NCBI RefSeq assembly: GCF_030463565.1
Contig: NC_134646.1
Span: forward strand, 15,652,001 to 15,716,000
Length of the DNA stretch: 64,000 nucleotides
Direction of reading: 5' to 3'
Source of the DNA: Pelecanus crispus
Lineage: Eukaryota > Chordata > Aves > Pelecaniformes > Pelecanidae
In this document: in pieces, positions 34,901 through 49,929 of the stretch
Layout of the letters: each line of letters opens with the position of its first letter
How positions within the stretch are numbered: the first letter of the stretch is position 1
Made by a program: the position numbers and the translations under genes
Notes under the pieces: model-generated
What the model was told of the DNA's origin: nothing
The model's input: only the letters and a program-made list of their open reading frames with translations
Database searches by the model: none

Positions 34901-37900
34901 CTGAGACCTATGTGTGGACACAGGGATGGAAGGGGAAGACATGTTGTGTGGCTTAGCTTTGGCTATGCTGGTTCTTCTACCATCTTCCCCGAGCGGAGGT
35001 ACAGCTAGACCCTATGCTGAGAAACCCCAGATGCAGTGGGAACATTCCCTCTCCTCTCCATCCTTGCAGAGAACAAACTGTCTTGCAGATACTCAGAGAG
35101 TGTCCACACAGTCTCGGAGACTCCTTTATCCCACAACCTACTCTAAGCACTCGAGCCCAGACTGTCAAAGCCTCGGATTATGTTTTCCATCATTCTTTAG
35201 GATTGTCATCTGCTCTTTGAGAAACAGTCATTCCAGTCTTGCCTAAAAGATTCTCTCCTTCTTTATCCTATGGAGATATTTTACCTTTCTACAAGAAATT
35301 AATCGCCCCCTTTGTACAGTTACTTTTTAACCTCTTCACCTCCTGTCTTGCCTTTCCTGCTTATGTGCTCTGGCTCAACAGGCTGGCATTTAGACCCCTA
35401 CAGAGGTCTCCTGGTGATGACCCTGCCAAGCAGACGAGCCTCCTGGAAAACCCTTCCTATGGTCACCCCCAGCAGATTAAACCATTTGGAGCTTTCTCCA
35501 GTTAATTCTCGTGTCGTCTGCCCTATGGCTTCTAGGTCACACTTTTTCCTCCTGATTTTTAACCACGCTTCCACAATGGGCTTATTTTACTCAGGGAAGT
35601 CAGGCAGATCCCAGCTAGAACTGGATTTCACACACCAAAACTTTTCAAGCCACACCTTTAAAAGGAAGACAAATTTTATTTTCTTTACGTAATCTTTCCC
35701 TGTAATTATTACTAGCAGCAAAGAGCAGTTACATTAATACAGACAAGCTGAATAAGCAGGTTGTTATAAGTTTCTCCTGGGAGAAAAAAAAGACATGAGT
35801 TTATCTTTCAGTGATGGATATTTGTTTTTTAAATGTCACCATGATGTCCAAGCCTTTATTCTCCGGGTGGCTCTTTTTGAGTGCAGCAAGAGCTGGCTGC
35901 TCCCTTAGGAATGGGAGCTGGGGGCAGTGGGGGGCTACCCAAGGGGGTGTGTCAGGGCAGTGTCTGGCAGCCAGGGCCCATCCCACTGCCCCAGCCAGGA
36001 GCAGGGCAGCTGTAGGGGGCTGGAGAGCAGCCCAGCTGGGGTGTTGCTGCAGCAGGGCCTGTCCTGTCCATGAAACAGCCCACCTTTCTCAGTCAGCCAC
36101 TGCTTCTGTGGAGGCTGACAGTGGAGACAGACAAGCTGACTGATGGAGACAGACTGCCCTCAGCCCCCCACGGCCATGCTCAGCACACCCGGGTCTCCTG
36201 TGCCAGAAAACGTTTTATCGTCTGTGGACAGTCTGCAAGGGGAAGAAAGAGAGAAAGACAAACCTCTCTTTCCACCTGGGGAAATGAGGTATGGAGAATC
36301 CTCACTCCAAACCCAAACTGGGATGGGAGAAGGCTCAGCTTGACAAATGAAATGTCATCAGTGCTTCAGATGAACACATCCATCAGCAGAGGCGTGTTTC
36401 TGCCAGCTGCTTGTACACCAGACTTGGGGTACTGAAGAGGGGAACTGAAGAGACAGATATGAAAAACAGTGGGTTTTCCATAGCTTTGAAGTGGCGGCAA
36501 CATGCAGACGTCTGACCACAGGACTGGCCACACCACTGACCAGCTTAAAAACTGGCATTGTCGTTCCTCTCATTTTGCAACTTTAAAACCTGAGACCAGC
36601 TTACCAGTGCTGTTTTGGACAACATTATTTTCCTACGAAACAGACCTGCGAAGGAAAATCATGGATATCCTGATGTGCTCCACTACTCCTCAGCCACGTT
36701 GGAGAGGGATTGCGGGTAAGCACCAGTTCCCATTGCAGTCAGCACGTGCTGCATTGGAATGAGAGAAACGTAACGAACTGAAAAAGCTCACAGCTGCATG
36801 GGTATCAGGAGAATAAAGTATGCCATTAAGTAACAAGTTGATAGACTACATTGGCTAATGTCTAAATGTATTCCTCCTCAGACAGACAAGTACCTGCATT
36901 AAGTAAAAAGCTTAGCGAATACATTAAATACTGGAAATAACACACTAATATTATTTTCAACACATGGTGATGTGGCCTTATTATTTCAAGATGGCAGTGG
37001 CTTTTCTGCTAAAAACTTTGTGACTATTACAATTTCTAATTCCCACACTACATCTGAGTTAAATTATCATGAGTCTCAAACTCATGAAATTAATTGGAGG
37101 AACTCACAGCATCAAAAATGTGTTTTACATGTCTAGACAAATCTGATTATCATCATGCCCTTCAGAAATATGTTATATATTCCCAGCATGTCAGATTTTA
37201 CATAGTATTACCATTAAATGTGGTCTAAAAATGGTCTAACTTCAGCTGACAAATCCAAGAATAATGATTAGCATGAATCTGGTAATTTATTTCAGTTTTA
37301 AGAGATTAATTATGTTAATGACAAGCAAGATAAGGTATTTGGACAATGGCATTAGATAGTTCTGAATAAAAAATCTTCATTTTATGTTAAATGTATTTCT
37401 AAAAAGTATTTTCAGTATCATAAACAAGTAAGATAAAACAAAAAACAAATAAAAGGAAAGGTTTTCATTGCATGGAGTTTTCTGAATTGGTAGTATTTTG
37501 TGACTAAATGGAATTCCTACTTAGTTGAAAGCAATTAGGGGCACAAAATTCATAGTAAAGGTGCAGTCCCAGAATCCGCAGAATTATAAATTTGTCAAAT
37601 TAATGGAGAAGCCTGTGGATATTAAAGGAAAAAGTGGATCTAATTCTGCTTCCTGAAGATGGTATGAATTTTGCCAGTGATTAGTGTGAACGAGACAGAT
37701 CTTACTAAATACACCCAGATAGAAGCTCAGGTTATCACTTCCTGTTTCCCTCTTTTGCATGTAAAGCCAGGATGGCTGGAGTCTTACTGTGTTCCCAAAA
37801 GGTGAAGCTGGTTCCATGGTTATTGGTATACTTGTTTGGGGCCTGTTGACAAAGCAGGTGATCACTATTGCTCAAGATCCAGAAGTGGGATTGTAGAATT

Positions 37901-38555
37901 CACTTAAGAAACAGGTTAATTTAATCCAGCTGAAACTGGGAAAGGCACAGCAGCTGTTCAGAGCAGAGGGCAGGTTGTAACAGGCAGCTGGAGACCTGAA
38001 TTGCACTCAATCAGCCCAGACTATGATCCAGTTGTGTTAGTTACTGAAAGCTCCTGCCAGTGGGACTGTCTCATTATCTAGATAAATATGATGCACAAAG
38101 CCATGCCAGAACCATCGTATTACATCATTCTCAGTTTCATGTGAAAAACTAGGGTATAGAGAGCTGAAATATTATGATAGTAGTTACACAAAATGAGAAT
38201 TGAACGTACATTTCCTGTGGGCAGTGAGCTCCTGCCCCACGTCACCTAGCATGCAGACAGGACTATGTAAAACAACAACTGGGATATGAACACTTTACCC
38301 ACGCAACCTCTTAGGTACAATGCAAAGTGCTCTGCAATTAGTAATTCTTCCAAATGTTCTGCAATATTACACTCACCTACCAGTCACCTGTGTTGCTCAA
38401 TGCCATTCAGAGGATATTTTGTTGGCTGCATGGACATGAAAGGAATTATGTTGCACATAAAAGGAGCTGCACTATTATGCATGCCCTAAGCTTTATCCTG
38501 TCTCAGTTTTAATTAATACTAATCAATGCTTTGCAAGGACAGGAGTAAGACTGCT

Positions 38556-38583
38556 CTTCTTTTGAATCCCTTCTTTTGAATCT
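38556..38583. repeat. Tandem duplication, 2 x 14 bp
   Basis: cttcttttgaatcc is followed directly by cttcttttgaatct, then by a shortened third start. It is slippage in a pyrimidine-rich stretch. Confidence 0.85.
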
Positions 38584-41500
38584 CTTCTTTCTGTAAATCT
38601 TTCCTGTCCCAGTTAAGCTAATCAATGTTCTTACAATGCTTTTTCATATGAAAAAACTGTCACTATTCCTTAAATGTGTTACTATCTACCAATTACCATT
38701 TTCTACCGCTCATAACACTTCTTTCTTTTTCATTAGCACTTCAAAATATTCTCACGTTCTACAATATCTCATTAAACTGGAATTCTGATTATTTCTATTG
38801 TGCTAGCAAGTGTGCCACTGGCACTATAATGGTTATCTTTTTCCTATTTTAACTCTCCAAATTAAGCAAAAATGAGTTCCATTTCATTCTTTCCAGATAA
38901 ATCCCAACTCCTTTTATTTAAACATCCCTATTTATACTTATTTCCAATGCTACGCTATACCACTGTAATGAAACATCTTTTCATGGCATGTCCTCTGCAA
39001 TCTTACTGTCAGGATACAAGCCTGCATACTAAGGCAAAACTATGAACAAGACTTTGGTAATCTCCACCCCATCCTGAAGCTGCTCTTAGCACTGCAGTGG
39101 CAAACAGTCCCTGTGTGGGTGGGGTTCCCTACCCACATGTTGCCAGATGCACCTATCTTCATGTAATATTCACTTACTTTTCCCCTGCCATGCAAAGTTG
39201 GTGCATTATTGTTTTGTCATTGCTGGAAACATTCACTGTGAAGCAACCCATGCCCTAGTACATACTGTAAAAGCACAAAATGGAAAGAGTAGTCCAGTTC
39301 TTGAACACTGCCAATGTAAATATGAGCCAAGAGAGAAGAGATAACAAACAGATGGAGCATGGAGGTAATAACAAGACAATCAAGGCCAGTAAAACAAGAA
39401 ATGATCCCGGAAAGCAAACTGGAGCTCTTCTGTAAGTATCACATCAAGAGGTAGTTTGACAGAGAGTCACAAAAAGAGAATGAGGTGGTTTTGCAGATAT
39501 TTATGAGGGTATGTGAGATGGAGCTTCATCAGGAAAAACGTTAAGGTGTTTACAGAGAGGATTTTCAAAAGCATCTAAGTCATTTTAGAACATGCACCCT
39601 GTTGGCTTTTAGTAAGGCTGGTACTCATAAAGCACTTTGAAAGTGCAGGGTGTAATTTCTTGTCCTCCTGATCCACTTTTAAAATACAGATAAATTACAA
39701 TATAAACAAAACCAAATTGCTTTACCAGATAATATCAAGCATAATTCTCTGAGAGCCCCAGGTGCTGTAAAATCATTTTGTGGCCTTTGGTGAATCATTT
39801 AGACTGTCTACAACGATGTCTATTCCACAAGCAAGTTGTGGGCCACAATTAATCTTTTGCAAGGCTTCTATGAGACAGTAGGAAAGACAAACTTTAAATG
39901 ACCAAGCATTAAAGGCCTTTTGCCTTCAAAAGCTTTCAGCTGCCTTAACCACCCCCTCATCATGGTGTGTTGCAGGACAAGAGGATGTTCATCGGTCATG
40001 GTCCAGTTTTGAAGCGGACCTGTCTAATACTGATAGGAAACAAGTATTTGAGCGCTCTGTGCAATCAGACATTGCCCTCAGAGGCAGAGGGTTTTTGGCA
40101 ATTCCTTCCAGCCTGCCTTGATCTACTCTGAGAGGAAGATACTTCTCCAGCACTAGTAGAAATATGGATGCACAGCACGTAAATACTAGCAGCAAACTCA
40201 GCTAGGAAGCTGTTACTCTTACAGTGATAATAAGTAGTGCAAGAAACAACATGAGACAAAAATCCTTATGTCAGAACTGAAGTTCTGACTGGTGAGCAGC
40301 CGGACTGGAAGGTGACTGGCCTAAGGGGACGACGAGGGTAGCAAGTACCTTTGAGCCCTCCCTACGAGACCAACTTAAGCCAGATTTTTGATGAAAAACT
40401 GAAATGGCAATTCTTTTTATCATAAAGAATGCTCCACATATTTGTCAGGTGTCTGATTTACATTAAGCTAAATGAGCATTAACAAACCAAAAGCAATTTA
40501 TAGCCACTTAAACAAAAATTAATTTTCCTCTCTGTTATCCAGATTTTCCAACAGTAGTTTATGACTCTATAAATCTGCTGTGAGTCTCTCATTGCCTTTA
40601 AATCATTCTAGGAAAATGAAGATACTCAAACACATGTAACAACTACAGGGAAAAAAGTATCCATCGTCTTTATTTGGATAAGTTCTATATCAAGCTGTCA
40701 GTATACACCATGTAATTTTTAAAAAGATGGGGCTGGATCTGCCTCATTTTTTTAAGTGTTTCGGGCCACCAGTAATGAGTTTTCATTTTTTCATATTGTA
40801 GACAATAGGTAGTAGAGAATTTTGTCTTCAGTAAAGAAAAATAATTCTTTTTCTAGATGTATTTATGCTTTGCATGAAATGAACTTTTACTTTAAATAGG
40901 TCCTCTCCCAGAAGAATGAGATCATCGAAATCAGGGCAGAAAAGTCCATAGTACACCCTGACACATGATTCAACATAAATAAGCTCTACAAGCTTAGTAT
41001 ATTTGTCTAATCATGTTATTTATAACATTGAACATTTGCTTCTACACTGCACTGTTCAAAGCATTTTCTTTCCAACCAATTTCAGTGCATACAGAGCATC
41101 AGAAAAGACTGTACTTCCCTCTGATTAAAAGAAATCTGATACTGAAACTGGAACTGATTGAGACTGTGCCCAACTGTTCAGAGAACCAATTATTTTACAC
41201 ATTAACCTAAGCTCCCCTCAGCAGCTACTGTAAGTGAAGAACATGTCAAATCCTGGTTTAAGATGAAGACAAAATATCACCACTATTGAATTATCACAGG
41301 CTCCATCTGTGCTGAAATTTAAAATGGAATCCAAATAAAAAAGTGTTTACACAATTTCACATCTCAGAGTACGCATCTGACCCTGAGCTGGTTTTTCATA
41401 CCTCACAATTCTTTTTTTCATGGATCTTAAGTAAGCTTGAGGTACAGAAAATTTTCTTAGTGATCCAAATTTTTACTAAGGAATTCAGCTATTCAAACCA

Positions 41501-44500
41501 AAAAATGGTTACAATTCCTTTTGTTGTTACGCATTTGAATTAGTGCATGCAACACCGCACAAAGTGTCAAAATATGGACAGGCTGGCTTCTTTTGGAAGA
41601 TTATCACAGATTCCAAACCTAAATAACCTGAATTAAACATATTACTTTGTTGCTAAGAATTTTTCTGGGGATTCGAATATTGGAGCTGAATTCAAAAAGC
41701 AAAAAAACTCACAATCTAATAGGTAAATTAAATAGTAGCTGTGCAAACTCTTCCAAAAAATCACTAAACTGCATTGACATTTCTGGCAGAAGATAGAAAC
41801 TAATTGTACATTCTGATTACCAGTGTGACTATGCTGTGTCTTAGGGCTAAATTACTCCTTGTGATCTGCTCACTTAAGTGTGAAATCTTTGAGGATGTCT
41901 GTACGAGACCAACATAATGCACTTCTTACGCTGTCCCTGATTTGGAGGATCTGTGCTAGTGGGTCTGCATCTGTTTCATTAAACATACTTGCATGTTTGC
42001 ATAAAATACCCTTTATTTTCTGTCTCTTGTTATTGTCCAGAGCTACTGTGTTCCTCGTTCCACAGTACTTCATTGCTGGGTGAACTTGTTCAGTGTCCAC
42101 AATGTGTTTGATCTCTGTAGTGTTTTGGAATTCCTTGAGCTGGAAGTCAGACACCTTTGCTTAGTGTTGCAAGGAAACAAGGCGTATGTGGTCACGTCCA
42201 TAGGTCTGCCCTCCTCTTGCTCATCATAAGCATTAGAATAAAAGGGCTGATTTCACTTGTATTTGACAGGAGGTAGAGATTTCAGAGATGTAATTCTTCA
42301 ACACTGCAGGTGGGCTCTGAAAGCCAATTTGACCTGATCAAACAGACTTTCTTTGGGCAATGAAGGACCTATCTACCCCACAACAAAGCATGGTGCAGAG
42401 ATATTTAAACTGGTGGCAACCGAACTCCGGTGTCAGAAGCAGCAGCAGCCCAGCTGTGCCCCTATGAATGAAAAGATTGCATTGCTTATTATTTGAGGCA
42501 GGGTGCAGACATACCTGCTTCAGGCTGGAACTAAGCTCCATATCTCCACCATGCAATGTAGGTTAGATGCAGTCAGAATGATGACTGAGGATGAGAGAGA
42601 CCTCTGTCAGACATTTTTGACACAGAATGTTTACTGAATAATTCAGAGTATTGTGAGCATAACCAAGGAAATATTGAGTTGGGACTTATCAGCACTGATG
42701 CTCTTTTAAAAATGAAACATGAATAAATTAAATAATGACACAACTGCAAGCAACTAGCTGCGAGGAAAGAGTCAAGAGTCAGAGGGGAGCTAATGGTGAA
42801 ACTGTAGACATCTGAAGTTTGCCTCAAGGCCCAAGCAGCGTATTTTCAAACAGAGACCAAAAAAAAGATGCTAAGAGAAGTTTGTGACTGATTTACAACC
42901 GATGAACCCATCTTGGATTTTTGATGGCTTAAGTGGAGGAAGAAAAATCACAGTTATGACCTGGGACAAAATTCTCAGACACTGGGAAAACCAATGCTTA
43001 ATTTTTGGCAAAATAATTAGAAAAAAGGAAATACAGTCCATGAAATGTGTGAAGCCTGACCAGCGGTAATGACAGCACTATGGAAATAAGAGAAAATTTA
43101 GACTCTATGTATGCAATACAAAAAACCAAACAACCACACCCCAAAAAACTAAGAGAAGAAAAGCACCAAGACCTCAGAGTTTAAAAATGGTGCATAGATC
43201 TTATATGCCGTAGCAAATGCAAGGCAAAACAAGACACAATCCAAGATGCAAGACACAGGGGATTACTTCACTTAGGAGGAGCCTGCACCTGTTAGCAGAG
43301 CAGAAAAGTCCCAGGCAATGATGACCAGTTGAGCATTACAGTAGTCCCACTAAAAACAAGGAGACTTCTCTTATGCCACATTATCAGGCATATACTGAAA
43401 CACTTTGTTTTGTTAACTCATGGCAAAGAATTTCATACAGAGAAGCTTGATTCCTCACAGGATGCATACATCTTTTAATACTGGCAAATCCCCAGTCTCT
43501 AATAAGGTGAAGCACCTCTTTTAAGGTGCACACCAATCAAGCCATGGTCATATCTCTCAGGGATAAACGTTTTGTTCTGTGAAACTTAACTTCCTACTTT
43601 TTTTTTTTTCTGGATTCCACACGTATTTTTGGATTTGTTTTTAATATAATGTGCATTTGGTCCTCAGTTATTCCTTCAAATGTCATCCATAAAACATATA
43701 TCCAGAAGATCTTACAGCATGAACATCTTTGATATTTGGTCTTGGACAAATTACATTCTTTTATGGTATCCTTTACAATGCACATGGATAATATATGAAG
43801 AAGGAGACAGCAGAAACCCATAAGTTTGAAAGGTGATTTGCACTCCTCATATGAAAAAATGGCAATAAAAATAGGAGATTTATGATACAATTTCCTCCTT
43901 CATTAAGCAGCAGACATTGTAAGTGTCAGCCAATGGCTGTAAGGATTTCAGTATTGGTTCTGCCTAGTGTCTCATTAAAAACTGATAAAAGAAACAGCAG
44001 TCTAACTTAAGCTAAACCTGCTACTTTTCCAAATGAACTATGCTGTCATATTTTTACAAATTAGAATATATCTGGATGCATGTGCAACTACTGACCATTT
44101 TACTAAATTTTTAGAAATATCACAGTGAAAAACCTGTTAAGTCAGTTGTGCATAATATGCAGTGAAGTGCAATGCTTAATATTTCTTCACCTACTGAATT
44201 TTTTCTTTCTAGAGAAAGGCGTTATATTTGACACATCTTTTGGGGCAGATTCAATGAAGTATGCATTGTTCTCTCCCATAGCCTCACAGCTGACTTCCAC
44301 AGTCCATATTCTGCCTAATTTCTGAGTCACAGATGACCTTGCAGACAATCTACTTTTATTACTTTCTGTCAGATACCTGGGCTGATGTATAACTCTATTT
44401 CTATAAACAGGCTATTTCCTCAGCAGGTATCTGAATTTTATCAAATGTATCATTTATCAAAGGAAGCTCTTCATATAGGCATGGCTTTTCTTGTTTTAAG

Positions 44501-47500
44501 AGCAGTCTGTGCTTGAGAGAGCCGATCACCATTACAAATTTTTTGCCTGAAAATAGTATAGAATCATAGAATGTATGTATCATTGCATATAAATTCCTAC
44601 ATAATGCCACATTTTCATATGAACACACTCAAATTACATTTGTATTGCAAATGTATGCATGCAAAATAGGCATTTGCACAAGCAAAATAGATAAAGGATT
44701 GCACAAATTCAAGGGGTTTTGGCATAACTTAGTCTGATTCTCCATATTTAAACATCTAGCCTTATACATCCTAAACATAATGCAGTTTATATTGACTTTA
44801 AAATCTGGGACATTTACTGTGAACATTTTGTGCAGCACAAGACAAGGAAGAGATATGGAGCCCCCAAAAGTTCACTTTATAGACTGTCAGGGTTTTGAAA
44901 AGTTATGCACCTCTTACCGGTGGAACACGAGCTTTTGGCGTAGACATTGCTTCTGGGTAGTTGCTCTGAATGTCTAGGTACCTTAAACCTTCCTGACCTC
45001 TGTGGGACTTCACTGACGTACTCTAAACTTCACAAAGACATAAGTGAAGAACAATCAAGGAGAGTCTAATGCACAGCTAACTTTCCAGTTGTCCAAATAC
45101 CAATCTAACCACTATTTTTTCACTATGGCTAGTACATTCACTTTCTTTAGGGTGTGCAAGAAGATAGACATCAGCGATAATAGCATATTTGGTAACAAGC
45201 AATTTTGTTTATTCATGCAATGGAGATTTGAGAGAAAGATATTGTACAAAGATTTGCCAGTTATCCTTTTGAGTAAAAGGATGAAATACAAAATACACTC
45301 ATCACAGTGGACCAACTGAACCCCTTACTGAGGCAGAGTACTTAGTAAAGAAGGCAGATGTATCTAGCAAAGAAGCCTGAGTCTAAAGACGGTATTTCAG
45401 CCAAACTAAACCTGAGCCATGCTGAACCACAGAGATGCTTCTTATTCCTGGAAACTTCCAGTGGCAGATACGGTCTATCAGTTTCTCTCATGTGGATATG
45501 CCTGCCTTTTAAGACATCAGCCTTCTGGCCCCACAGTCCGCACTGTATGTCTTTTAATCCCAACAAAGGCCTGAGACTCCTTTAACTTTTTAGTGTCTCA
45601 ACCTAATACCCAGGCAGATTATTGCCACATGAATGCTGAGGAGCTACCTGGATCTGTTACCGTTGCTGGACTGCAGCCTTTAATTACAGTTGTTAATAGT
45701 CAGTTACTTGGCTGAAGCTCCTCATTTTCAAGGCGATTACTACACAGGTCTTCTCAATACCAAATACAATCTCTGCAACCTCTTTATGTTACAACAGAGG
45801 AAAATAACACAGAATTAGTAATAAAGTCACATTCAGTCAGATGTTGCTCCTTGACATGGCAAATATACATATTATATTTGCAAAACCAAATCATGACAGA
45901 TTGTATCTGCAGGAGACAAAATAGCTCTTTCAAATCAAAGCTTCTCTCCTCAAAAATAAATACTTGCATAGTGATAACAGGTTTCAGTGTTGTGCTGTTT
46001 TGATTTTTGGGTAAATAAAACTATGCCCTGTTGTTTATTGGATGAATAAACCTTTGGGACATGTGACAGTGCACAACTAGAACATGATGACTCAACATGC
46101 AGGCATTTTTAATCAACACTTTGAAAATTAAAATACTTAATAAACGCTTGGTAAACATTATCTAATTGAACCTTACAGTGCTCTCAAGTACCTAGCTATT
46201 ACTATTTATACTTGACAGATACCGACCCTGCAGTTAAATAAGCTGCTTGCAGCCATGGATGGAGTTGATATCAGAGCCACGATTAGCGCCCAGAAGCTCC
46301 TGACTCATGGTGCAGTTTCATGTTACGGTGAAACTGATCTAACAGCAAAGTGTGACTGAAAAGGGCAGCCTGCTTGCCATCTCCCCCCCGGCTCCTGTTG
46401 CCCGTCTCGCACTAGATTTAGCAGTCATGCAACCACGCAGCCAAGCCACATGACGCTCAATGTCAGACACCCTGAACCTACTGCAGATATATGGGGATCC
46501 TACCTCTCAGGGAGACTGAATTCACTGTACATGCAATGTGGATATCTTTGTACATCAGCAGGAAGTCCAGCATGTCAGACTTGTTCACGTGGGTGCCAAA
46601 AGAAATGGGCAGACGTTGCATCTAGAGCCTCACCAGCCCTTAGGATGGCCCTGCAGGATGGCTCCCTTACCTACAAAATGTTCTGCTAGAAAGCAGTCAT
46701 CTCGTGCATAAGGTATAAAATGTTTGTAGGCTGACAGGGTATCTTTAACCTAGGGTTCTTAGTAAAAAGTTTCCTTTCTGCCTTACTGTCTTTAAGATTT
46801 TTGAGTCATTAAGGAGATGCCACCATGGCTGACCTTCTGCTGCTGTTTGTGTTGTTTCACAGTAGAAGTAATTATTGTTCAGATTTGCCAATAATCTTTG
46901 GTTTTGATGAAACATGACTGTTTTTTTTTTTTCTTACATTTTCAGAGAAAATACTTTAAGATCTACTTTATTCACTGAAGAATTCACTTATTTTTTATTT
47001 TGTCACAACTTAGTAATATATTTACATACAGGAGTTAGATTTCACTGAAAACAGAGGAACGGTCTGTGTTCCAAAATTTAGCTCATAAGTATTATATTGA
47101 TAATTGCATATCTAATAGTAAGGTTGTAATTAGGATCACCCCACAGCTCAGGTTATTCTTAGCTCTGAGGTCATAAGCATACTCAGTGACTCAACATTGT
47201 AACTCTTAATTACTTGAATTTCATTGCTAGTTCTATTACTTGTACTAAGTTCGTTAAATAAGGAGTATGCATACTTGGTCATCTGGATGCAAATAAGAAT
47301 ACTGTTTCCAAGTTCCTATGCTAGAGGTACCTTATCCTCCCTCCAACTACACAGCTCCAACTATCAATTTTAGTTTTTCTTGGGGCTGTAGATTTTCAGA
47401 CCTTTCTGTGGCTTTTTTTGAGAAATTATGTCATCTACGCAGCAATTGCTGTGACCAGGCTGCTAGGCAGGGTACTTCCAGACTGTCGGGAATATTGTTC

Positions 47501-47589
47501 CCTCATCCCAAGCAGCAGGCACTGCCTCCCCTCCCATCCACCATGCTATGTAAACAAAGGACAAAGCACTGAAAACCTGCTCAGACCTT

Positions 47590-48070
47590 TGATCTCCTAG
47601 CTCACAGGAGCCCGTGATCCTGCTAACCTGCAGCTGCTCATGCTTTCTGCATTCCCCATATCTTCATGCGTCTGCAAGGCATCCTTCTGTCTCCAGCTTT
47701 CCAGACGACCATTCCAGCTCTTTCACATTTGCTTCTCTGCTACTCATGGCAACTGCTCCTGTCATCCCTCTATTTCTCCTACTCCGTCTTATGGCCCATG
47801 AGCCTGTCATACCACCTTCCTTTTTCCATTTTTCCTCCTTTATTCTCTTTCTCATACACCCTGACATATCTGAGCACTTTTGCAGCTTCTGATACCTCCA
47901 AACTTACTTTCTCCTTCCATTCTCCACATGATCCTCTCTCCAGATAAGGTCTTACTTCACCCCTTTCCATACACGTGTCTCTGGCATCTTGATTTCAGTC
48001 CTTCCCCTTACTTTCAGAGCTCTAGTTGGGCTCCTCAGTGGAGTCCTCTCCCCTTCTGTCTTCAGAAGAT
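47590..48070. repeat. Pyrimidine-rich tract
   Basis: About 480 bases in which C and T dominate the + strand, with many tcc, ctc and ttc words but no fixed period. Several 60-90 codon frames on both strands arise from this bias and show no domain. Confidence 0.6.
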
Positions 48071-49527
48071 ACCATGAACAGTGCTAGAAAAAAAAAATTA
48101 AGATAGTTTGTACTAGTGAACGTAAGAAAATGAAAACATTCCCGGTACAGATCACAAAAGGCAAAGGATTAAGCTCCGCATGTATACAAGTTACATAATC
48201 CATCACCTTCTTCAAGGTTAATTTTTTTATGGATATTAACTATGAAGTCCTTTGGGGGAAAAAAAAATGTTACTGTAGATATCATTCCAATACAGTACAC
48301 TTTACAAAGATAATTTAGATAATTAAGATATTGGTGGCAACAGTCTCTGACCTTTGTAGAGTTCTCAGAAGCCCTTCATCACCAGTTTATACTGGAATGT
48401 AATGACTCAGCAATTGCAATTTTTTTTTTGTGCACAGTGATGTCTAGAACTAGACTTTACATCTGTGAGGAGCAAACACAACTGGAGCATGGAGGAGCAA
48501 AGTTAAAGTTATCTGAGCAGTTTAACTGAACATGTGAAAGCGGACTCCATTTTCAATTTAACTCTGAACTTCCTGGTTTTGTGTTTTGCTTTTTGACAGC
48601 TGTAACATCTTACAGCTGTCCCTGTAGGGTTTATGGGTCTTTTTTGTTATCCTTAAGTTAACAGTTACCTGTTGGCAACCTGAACTCCAGCTCAGATTCT
48701 GCACCTGTTACACATCAAGTATTACCAGGGATTAATGGGGCTCATTTTCCATCCTGTGGTTGAATTACAGGTATTAGTCAACCGCATAGCATGAAGGTGT
48801 TTTTATTGAGGAACAGAGAAGCAAAGAGAGGGCTTTGCCAGCACACCCAGCTCATGTGGCCAGTGAGCTGGCCTGAAGGATTTTATTTGACTAAGGAAGT
48901 GGAGTTCAGTTTCTGGTTTGCTTACTGGCAATGATGGTTTTAATTCAGTTTGGTGACCTTTCTTGTTACCTAGTTCTCAAGAGATAAAATTCAGCCCTTG
49001 GAAATTGCAGAAATCTTTTTTTCTCACGTTGGAAATGTATTCTGGCATGAAAAGGCAAGGCATAGTAACAAAATTTGAGCACTGGGAAGTGGGAGCTAGA
49101 CTGGGTCAAAATGAGGGATAAGCAGACTTAAACAAGGATAGGAACGCTCTTACAGTGTGCACACGTACACTGACATAACTGCTACTCCCTTAAACCGCCG
49201 TTAAACAGCAAAGGCTTCTCTGAGGAAGCGCTGCTGGCTACGAGTACACTTACAGGCCAGACTGAGTGATGAACAGAGCCATAAACACTGGTGCCAGGAG
49301 GAGACGACGTGCGGTGCACCTAGCCCGAAGGCGGGACAGGCCTGGCCATCGCCCCACCACACCGGGGTATGGCCGTGACTGCAGACTGAGCGGCCGCGGG
49401 GCCGGCGGGACCTTAGGCGCAGCGGGGGAGCAAGTAAAAGCCGAAGGGCACACGCTGGCTTCAAACTGTGCGGCGCCCCGGAGCCCTTCACGGCAAGCGG
49501 GCCGCTGCCCGCTTCCAGCCCCTCACC

Positions 49528-49674
49528 GCCGCCATCCCGCCCCCTGCCCCGCCCTCGCCCCCCATTGGCCGGCGCCGCAGCGAGGCGGCAAGGCGTGCCG
49601 CGGCCGGCTGGCGCATGCGCGCCGGCCGCCCGGCCCGGCGCGCCGGCTTCCTGTTTGCGCCGCTCCGCTTCCGG
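49528..49674. promoter_or_regulatory. Cluster of core-promoter sites (YY1-like, CCAAT, NRF1, two ETS)
   Basis: Within 150 bases are GCCGCCAT (49528-49535, YY1-like), ATTGG (49564-49568, an inverted CCAAT box for NF-Y), GCGCATGCGC (49611-49620, an NRF1 palindrome), CTTCCTG (49647-49653) and CTTCCGG (49668-49674). The last two are reverse-strand ETS/GABP sites. There is no TATA box. This combination is characteristic of housekeeping CpG promoters. The sites are seen; binding is inferred. Confidence 0.65.
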
Positions 49675-49929
49675 GTCGGCGGGGGAGCCTTCGGCGGTCG
49701 CCGCCGGGGCCGCGGCGCTGCCTTAGCCGGGGGAGCGGGGCCGCCGCCGCCGCCCGGGCGAGGGGCGGGCGGGCGGGAGGGGCGCGGGAGCGGCGGCCGC
49801 CGCCGCCGGGGCGGCATAGCGCGGCGGGGCGGGGGGAGGGCCGCGGGGAGGCGGCGGCGGCGGCCTCCGCCGAGGCCTGGGCCGGCCCGCCGCCGCCGCC
49901 GCTCGGCCGATGCGCCCGGAGCGCCCGCC

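Larger units (their letters stand above)
31961..49259. other. Intergenic DNA, no gene seen
   Basis: About 17 kb upstream of the USP38 promoter with no supportable exon or RNA gene. It contains a 14-bp tandem duplication (38556-38583), a short worn CR1-like tail (44558-44573), homopolymer runs (43600-43610, 46921-46932) and a pyrimidine-rich block (about 47590-48070). Unspliced open frames do not exceed about 110 codons. Confidence 0.5.

Noticed and set aside
44558..44573. atagaatcatagaatg, resembling a CR1 tail
   Set aside because: Only 16 bases match and no CR1 body follows, so it is too short to call an element.
1..49260. Exons of a neighbouring gene such as INPP4B, which lies next to USP38 in human
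   Set aside because: No frame in this region gave recognisable exon sequence with splice borders. Noncoding first exons could be present but cannot be seen from sequence alone.
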